From: Collinsella aerofaciens
GTDB taxonomy: Bacteria > Actinomycetota > Coriobacteriia > Coriobacteriales > Coriobacteriaceae
Direction of reading: 5' to 3'
Assembly (NCBI GenBank): GCA_014846205.1
Contig: RKAY01000056.1
Span: 1-11,588, forward strand
DNA length: 11,588 bases
The position numbers and the translations under genes were made by a program. The notes beneath the pieces are model-generated. The model saw only the letters and a list, made by a program, of their open reading frames with translations. It did no database searches and was not told the origin of the DNA. This document shows, in pieces, positions 7,843 through 11,588 of this stretch; positions within the stretch are counted from its first letter, which is position 1; each line of letters starts with the position of its first letter.

Positions 7843-8801
7843 GCAACGCCCGCTCGACGAAGGCCCATGCGAATCAGGCTGTCACAGACCTGGGGGAACG
7901 TCATATCGTCGGTATGGCGAATCTCGTCCGGATACAGCGACGTATCCGTCATGCCGGGAATGGTGTTGGTCTCGAGAATGACGGGGCCGTCTTCACTCAC
8001 GATAAAGTCACTGCGCGAAATGCCCAGACAGCCGAGGGCCTTGTGGGCAGCGCAAGCAAGCTCCTGGGCGCGGGCATAGTTTTCAGGCGAAATCTGCGCC
8101 GGAATACGGTGGATATCCGTAGGGTCGACGTACTTAACGTCCAAGTCGTAGAACTCACAGTCCTCAGGCTTGCGAATCTCGACGATCGGCAGGGCACGCA
8201 CATCGTCCTCGCCGTAAACGCCTACCGTAATCTCGGTTCCCTCGATGCACTTCTCGACAAGCACTTTGTCACCATACTCGAACGCCTTCTTGATGGCAGC
8301 CGGCAGCTCGGAAGGCTCATGCACCAGCGAAATGCCGTAGCTCGAACCATTAACAGCAGGCTTCACAAAGCAGCGTTCGCCACAGACTTCGACGATATGG
8401 TCGATATCGACCTCGTCACCCGTCTCGAGCGCCATTCCGGGGGCGATGGGGATCCCCGCCTTGGCGTACAGGAGCTTGGACACCTCTTTGTCCGCACCGC
8501 AAGCGCTGGCAAGAACGCCCGATGCCGTGTAGGGGATACCTAAGGTCTCCATGGCGCCCTGCATGGCGCCATCCTCGCCGCCAGCACCGTGCATGGCGAT
8601 AAACGCCACATCGAAGCCGCCAGTCGCCATAGTCACCATAAAGTCATCGGCGGCCGTATCGAGCAGCTCCACCGAAGTGTAGCCAGCCTCCTTCAAGGCC
8701 ACCACGACGTTTTTTCCCGAATTGAGCGAAATCTCGCGCTCAGCGGAATGACCGCCCGCCAAGACCGCTACGTGCATGTTCTCTAGGCTTTTACCCGGCA
8801 T
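7836..8801 (-). CDS. ddl: D-alanine-D-alanine ligase
   Basis: A 321-residue cytoplasmic ATP-grasp ligase that joins two D-alanines for the peptidoglycan stem peptide, the step before MurF. The family pattern is complete: GGHSAEREISL (16-26, with catalytic Glu21), the MHGAGGEDGAMQG segment (70-82), VKP and GSSYG (152-156), VEKCIEGTEITV (182-193), FYDLDVKY (217-224), SRSDF (262-266) and ETNTIPGMT (277-285) with metal ligands D265, E277 and N279. Tyr224 in the omega-loop KY is the residue of D-Ala-D-Ala ligases; D-lactate ligases carry Phe in this region, so normal D-Ala-D-Ala product is expected. ATG at 8801 is chosen over Met9 because a near-perfect Shine-Dalgarno lies seven bases upstream. 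The stop codon sits within the start of dinG. Length is normal for the family. Confidence 0.95.
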   Translation of the reverse strand: MPGKSLENMHVAVLAGGHSAEREISLNSGKNVVVALKEAGYTSVELLDTAADDFMVTMATGGFDVAFIAMHGAGGEDGAMQGAMETLGIPYTASGVLASACGADKEVSKLLYAKAGIPIAPGMALETGDEVDIDHIVEVCGERCFVKPAVNGSSYGISLVHEPSELPAAIKKAFEYGDKVLVEKCIEGTEITVGVYGEDDVRALPIVEIRKPEDCEFYDLDVKYVDPTDIHRIPAQISPENYARAQELACAAHKALGCLGISRSDFIVSEDGPVILETNTIPGMTDTSLYPDEIRHTDDMTFPQVCDSLIRMGLRRAGVAC

Positions 8802-8886
8802 GGGCAGACTCCTCCTCTATAATTTCTGCAGCTGATACCATATTGTAGCGATACCGTCTACGTTTCCCCAAAATCGAAAGGCTTCC
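8802..8886. promoter_or_regulatory. Divergent ddl / rlmN promoter region
   Basis: These 85 bases separate two divergent genes. On the minus strand TACAAT (8842-8847) is a good -10 for ddl, with a weak TTGGGG 18 bases further upstream (8866-8871). This would give a leader of about 35 bases. On the plus strand TATAAT at 8818-8823 is a perfect -10 match for rlmN, but its -35 would fall inside the ddl start region and is not recognisable. It also overlaps the ddl ribosome site region. The hexamers are seen; their use is inferred. Confidence 0.45.
8809..8817 (-). promoter_or_regulatory. Strong ribosome binding site of ddl
   Basis: The minus strand reads GAGGAGGAG, seven bases before the ATG at 8801. 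This decides the ddl start in favour of that ATG over the internal Met9. Confidence 0.8.
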
Positions 8887-9939
8887 ATGAATCCCAGGAC
8901 TAAATCTCAGGACATTCGCGACTTGAGCCAAAACGATATTCGCGAGCTCGTTGCCGAACTCGGCCAGCCCGCCTTCCGCGCCAAACAGCTCATTGAATGG
9001 GTTTTTGAAAAGAACGTTTGTTCGTTTGACGATATGACCAACCTTCCGAAGGCCTTCCGCGAGCAGCTTAAAGAGGCATTTGCCTTTGACACGCCGACTG
9101 AGCTCACCAAGCAGGTCTCCAAGGATGGCTCCCGCAAATACCTGCTCGAGTATCACGATGGCATTTCCGTCGAGACCGTCGGGATGCCTCGCCGCAACAA
9201 GCTCTCCGTTTGCGTATCCACCCAGGCCGGCTGCGGAATGGGATGCGCATTTTGCGCTACCGGCCTGAACGGCCTCAAGCGCTCATTGACCGCACAAGAG
9301 ATCGTTGACCAGGTGCTCCACGTCTCCAACGACTTTGGCGAGCGTGCAACGAGCGTCGTGTTTATGGGTCAGGGCGAGCCGTTTGCCAACTACGACGAGG
9401 TCCTCAAGGCGCTGCGCATCCTCAACGACCCCGATGGCATCGGCATCGGAGCACGTCACCTTACTGTTTCTACCAGCGGCGTTATCCCTGGAATTCGCAA
9501 GTTTGCAGATATTCCCGAGCAGTTCACGCTCGCCGTCTCGTTGCACTCCGCTATCCAGTCGACGCGCAACAAGCTCATGCCGGGCGTTAAGAAGTACACG
9601 CTCCTGCGCCTCCACGAGGCCCTTCAGCTCTACACTGAAAAGACCGGCCGCCGTCCAACCTATGAGTACGCCATGATTGAGGGTGTCAACGACACCAACC
9701 CCGAGATGCAGGCGCTCTGCGACTTCTGCGAGGGCACGCTGTGCCACGTCAACCTGATTCAGCTTAACGATATCGAGGGTAGCCCGCTCAAGCCATCGCC
9801 GATCCATAAGGTTGAAGATCTTCAGCGCCGTCTTGAGTCTCGAGGCATCGAGACCACGATCCGTAATTCCCGCGGCAACGATATCGACGCGGCCTGCGGT
9901 CAGTTGAAGCAGCGTTTCAAGGTCCAAAAGAACGCATAG
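8887..9939 (+). CDS. rlmN: Dual-specificity 23S rRNA / tRNA adenine-C2 methyltransferase RlmN
   Basis: A 350-residue radical-SAM enzyme that methylates C2 of A2503 (E. coli numbering) in 23S rRNA and A37 in some tRNAs, using two SAM molecules and a methylated cysteine. The 4Fe-4S motif is CGMGCAFC (C116, C120, C123). The two catalytic cysteines correspond to C109 (in VCVSTQAGC) and C337 (in DIDAACGQL). GQGEPFANYDEV (161-172), VSTSG (194-198) and LAVSLHS (215-221) are standard RlmN features. An N-terminal accessory domain (about 8-75) is present. The start is ATG at 8887 with AAAGG five bases upstream. Length is normal. It lacks any sign of being Cfr: the N-terminal and C-terminal RlmN signatures are intact. 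It appears to be transcribed alone, ending just before parS and a hairpin. Confidence 0.96.
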   Translation: MNPRTKSQDIRDLSQNDIRELVAELGQPAFRAKQLIEWVFEKNVCSFDDMTNLPKAFREQLKEAFAFDTPTELTKQVSKDGSRKYLLEYHDGISVETVGMPRRNKLSVCVSTQAGCGMGCAFCATGLNGLKRSLTAQEIVDQVLHVSNDFGERATSVVFMGQGEPFANYDEVLKALRILNDPDGIGIGARHLTVSTSGVIPGIRKFADIPEQFTLAVSLHSAIQSTRNKLMPGVKKYTLLRLHEALQLYTEKTGRRPTYEYAMIEGVNDTNPEMQALCDFCEGTLCHVNLIQLNDIEGSPLKPSPIHKVEDLQRRLESRGIETTIRNSRGNDIDAACGQLKQRFKVQKNA

Positions 9940-9955
9940 GGGAGACCAACCTTAA

Positions 9956-9971
9956 CGTTTCATGTGAAACA
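9956..9971. other. parS: parS centromere site (ParB binding)
   Basis: The 16 bases CGTTTCATGTGAAACA match the bacterial parS consensus TGTTTCACGTGAAACA at 14 of 16 positions. The right half-site is perfect and the left half has two changes. It lies 16 bases after the rlmN stop, less than 500 bases from the 3' end of parB. ParB loads as a CTP-dependent clamp at such sites and spreads, and ParA then moves the complex. Location next to parAB supports it. Binding has not been shown here. Confidence 0.8.
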
Positions 9972-9974
9972 TCG

Positions 9975-10010
9975 AACGACCTCGGTTGTTTAATTGCAAC
10001 CGAGGTCGTT
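9975..10010 (+). terminator. Hairpin downstream of rlmN, probable terminator
   Basis: Perfect 14-base arms (9975-9988 and 9997-10010, AACGACCTCGGTTG and its complement) enclose an 8-base loop. The downstream T-run is short (GTTTCAT), so as an intrinsic terminator it is imperfect. It begins three bases after parS. It probably ends rlmN transcription and may work in both directions. Confidence 0.65.
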
Positions 10011-10060
10011 TCATATCAATCGGCTATCCGCATTTCACGATTGTTCAGCGACTATTTCGG

Positions 10061-10105
10061 AAAAAATAAGGGGTCCTTGTTCTGGCGTTCAGACAAGGAC
10101 CCCTT
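10061..10105 (-). terminator. Rho-independent terminator of the parA-parB operon
   Basis: Perfect 13-base arms (10068-10080 and 10093-10105, AAGGGGTCCTTGT and its complement) can extend by a few more pairs across one bulge. Read on the minus strand the stem is followed by ATTTTTT, a classic intrinsic terminator tail. It lies about 27 bases after the stop of the small gene, so it ends the parA-parB-small gene transcript. Confidence 0.88.
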
Positions 10106-10132
10106 CAAAATAGGCGAGTAATTGTTAGGTAC

Positions 10133-10387
10133 CTAATAACCTACATTTTCCCACTGATGGTTGACCCAATCTTGATTAATCTTGGGATTCTTGGTTACCT
10201 GGGCAGTTCGCATGGCAACATCTTCCGTCATAACATCCATTTTCTTTTTAGATGTATCAACGATATCCTGTGCGCTTCGGAGCAAACGACCACGAAGTTC
10301 TTCGTCCGTCGCGATCCTATATCCCGCAAATGCACCAGCAGCCACAGTAGCCGCCAAAGCAACAGCTGCCAAAATCTTATTCTTCAT
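10133..10387 (-). CDS. Small membrane-anchored protein downstream of parB, YtxH-like (function unknown)
   Basis: An 84-residue protein. Residues about 5-22 are a hydrophobic Ala-rich segment after MKNK, either one membrane anchor or an uncleaved signal. The rest (23-84) is polar and probably helical, with a KKK patch at 47-49, and ends in NPKINQDWVNHQWENVGY. The shape resembles YtxH-type small proteins, but I do not recognise a catalytic motif or firm family. I place the start at ATG 10387, inside the parB 3' end (11-base overlap), with AGGGTG six bases upstream. A TTG at 10405 would add six residues but would have no better ribosome site. Co-transcription with parB is likely, because a strong terminator follows and no promoter gap precedes. 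A role linking the segregation region to the membrane is possible but is only a guess. Confidence 0.75.
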   Translation of the reverse strand: MKNKILAAVALAATVAAGAFAGYRIATDEELRGRLLRSAQDIVDTSKKKMDVMTEDVAMRTAQVTKNPKINQDWVNHQWENVGY

Positions 10388-11273
10388 CCTGGTCACCCTG
10401 TTCAAATTGAATCATTTCAGCCAGAATACGTGAGAGCTCTTCCTCGTCTTTGAACTCAATCTCAATCTTGTTCTTTCCGCGTGAGCTCTTCACGCGCACG
10501 TTGGTATTAAACACTTGACGAAGAACGCGCGCTGCCTTCTTGAACGACTGAGGTGTTGCAGGCCTAGGGGTCTTCGGTGTCTCTCCGGCAGAAAATAACG
10601 GAGCAAGATTTTCTGTCGCACGGACCGAAAGGCCTTCTGCAACAACCTTCTCCGCAAGCCTAATTCTGGCATCCTCATATGGAACTGCAAGAATGGCCCG
10701 AGCGTGACCTGCAGTGAGTTTTCCTTCGAATATCATCTGCTGTACGACTTCAGGAAGATCGAGAAGGCGAAGAGAGTTTGTAATTGCAGAACGTGACTTA
10801 CTGACAGCCTTTGATAGAGCCTCCTGGGTCATCCCACTTGCATCAATGAGCTGACGATATCCTTTTGCCTCTTCGACAGGATTAAGGTCAGAACGCTGAA
10901 GGTTTTCAATTAGTGCAAGAGCAAGCATTTCTTCATCATTAACTTCCTTAATGATGACCGGCAGCTCCTCAAGGCCTGCCAGTTTGGACGCCTGATAGCG
11001 ACGCTCACCAGCAATGATTTCATATCCGTTGCCATGTTTACGAACCAAGAGCGGCTGTAAAACTCCGTGTTCCTGGATAGACTCACTTAGCTCACGAAGT
11101 TCAGTTTCATTGAAGTGAATTCGAGGCTGATTCGGATTGGGAACAATATCCTCGATAGGCAGCTTGGTTTCGGAAATCGGTGCAGCAGACGAACCACCGG
11201 TTTCATATTCTGCTTCAGAAACCAGTGCGCTCAATCCACGACCTAATCCGCTGCGCTTTTTGGGGCTAGGCAC
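10377..11273 (-). CDS. parB: Chromosome partitioning protein ParB (Spo0J)
   Basis: A 298-residue CTP-dependent DNA clamp that binds parS, spreads on DNA and recruits SMC. The N-terminal RSGLGRGLSAL (7-17) is the ParA-stimulating peptide. The CTP-binding region has QPLLVR (73-78), GERRY (89-93) and ENLQR (123-127). The helix-turn-helix that reads parS is at about 148-175 (MTQEALSKAVSKSRSAI). A linker at about 225-240 leads to the C-terminal dimer domain (about 243-290). The tail is acidic. The start is GTG at 11273, overlapping the parA stop by 8 bases, with AGAGGTG seven bases upstream. This site and the start at the N-terminal ParA-stimulating motif make the GTG convincing. Length is typical. 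The gene is the middle member of parA-parB-small membrane gene. Confidence 0.97.
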   Translation of the reverse strand: MPSPKKRSGLGRGLSALVSEAEYETGGSSAAPISETKLPIEDIVPNPNQPRIHFNETELRELSESIQEHGVLQPLLVRKHGNGYEIIAGERRYQASKLAGLEELPVIIKEVNDEEMLALALIENLQRSDLNPVEEAKGYRQLIDASGMTQEALSKAVSKSRSAITNSLRLLDLPEVVQQMIFEGKLTAGHARAILAVPYEDARIRLAEKVVAEGLSVRATENLAPLFSAGETPKTPRPATPQSFKKAARVLRQVFNTNVRVKSSRGKNKIEIEFKDEEELSRILAEMIQFEQGDQDEE

Positions 11274-11588
11274 GCTTGATCACCTCTTTTGCAAGATTCA
11301 TATATGCTTTTGCACCCTTATTTTGCGGTGCATAAGTAATAACCGGTTCTCCAAAAGAAGGAGCTTCAGAGATTTTGACCGTACGGGGAATCAACGTCTT
11401 AAAGGCCTTGTCACCAAAGTACGACTGAACCTCTTCAACAACCTGATTCGATAGTGATGTCCGCGAGTCATACATGGTCATAAGAACGCCATACGTATCC
11501 AGGCCCTTATTAAGACGCGATTTGACCATTTTCATTGACTCAAGCAGCTTCGTTACGCCCTCAAGTGCGTAATACTCGCACTGAATCG
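11266..11588 (-). CDS. parA: Chromosome partitioning ATPase ParA (Soj), C-terminal part
   Basis: The last 107 codons of a ParA/Soj-type deviant Walker ATPase; the 5' end, including the Walker A site, is beyond the right edge. The visible part begins in IQCEYYALEGVTKLL, the conserved Soj segment, and continues with GVLMTMYDSRTSLSNQVVEE, then IPRTVKISEAPSFGEPVITY and the final helix ending VIKRA. These are hallmarks of chromosomal ParA. The protein binds DNA nonspecifically as an ATP dimer and is released by ParB, which drives origin segregation. The TAG stop lies inside the first codons of parB. No break or frameshift is visible in the portion present. Confidence 0.95.
   Translation of the reverse strand, partial: IQCEYYALEGVTKLLESMKMVKSRLNKGLDTYGVLMTMYDSRTSLSNQVVEEVQSYFGDKAFKTLIPRTVKISEAPSFGEPVITYAPQNKGAKAYMNLAKEVIKRA
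11281..11287 (-). promoter_or_regulatory. Ribosome binding site deciding the GTG start of parB
   Basis: The minus strand reads AGAGGTG, seven bases before GTG at 11273. It lies within the 3' end of parA, consistent with translational coupling of the two genes. Confidence 0.75.

Noticed and set aside
8777..8801. Alternative ddl start at the internal Met9
   Set aside because: The strong GAGGAGGAG site is correctly spaced from the first ATG, not the second.
8791..9156. A 121-codon minus-strand frame over the start of rlmN
   Set aside because: It is opposite the well-supported rlmN N-terminus and includes the divergent promoter region; no domain is recognisable.
10008..10035. Further GTTTCA or TTTCACG fragments as extra parS sites
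   Set aside because: Each lacks the matching second half-site, so none is a plausible ParB palindrome.
10388..10405. TTG start extending the small membrane protein by six residues
   Set aside because: ATG at 10387 has a usable AGGGTG site and begins the typical MKNK-hydrophobic N-terminus.

Overview
The window looks like chromosome from a high-GC Gram-positive bacterium of the actinobacterial lineage, most likely a Coriobacteriia member such as Collinsella. This is inferred from an adjacent pair of PafB/PafC-like WYL regulators, high GC in most genes, and the gene content. Nothing in the window fixes the species. It is a chromosomal housekeeping region. I see no insertion sequence, prophage, tRNA, rRNA or CRISPR array.

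Layout, left to right. (1) 1-2826, minus: the first 942 codons of a very long membrane protein that runs off the left edge. It is an M28-type metallopeptidase fold cut apart by a transmembrane hairpin and then by an acidic low-complexity insert of about 640 residues. Several metal ligands appear to be replaced. This is the most unusual object here. (2) 2827-3024: a divergent intergenic region. (3) 3025-4951, plus: two overlapping WYL-domain regulators resembling PafB and PafC, the heterodimeric DNA-damage activator of Actinobacteria. (4) 4948-8801, minus: D-alanine-D-alanine ligase (ddl) followed by, and overlapping, a DinG-family helicase with an N-terminal DEDDh exonuclease domain and four cysteines placed for an iron-sulfur cluster. 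The helicase converges on the second WYL gene with a 4-base overlap. (5) 8802-8886: a divergent promoter region. (6) 8887-9939, plus: rlmN, the radical-SAM rRNA/tRNA adenine methyltransferase. (7) 9940-10132: a near-consensus parS centromere site and two strong hairpins, one of them a textbook terminator for the minus-strand operon. (8) 10133-11588, minus: 3' end of parA, parB, and a small single-membrane-segment protein, all overlapping and so probably one operon.

How the genes work together. ParA, ParB and parS form the chromosome segregation module, which places the right end near the replication origin in most genomes. Ddl supplies the D-Ala-D-Ala dipeptide for peptidoglycan. RlmN tunes the ribosome. 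The WYL pair next to a damage-type helicase suggests a DNA-repair neighbourhood, although helicase and regulators are on opposite strands. The right-hand parAB segment is clearly poorer in GC than the left-hand gene.
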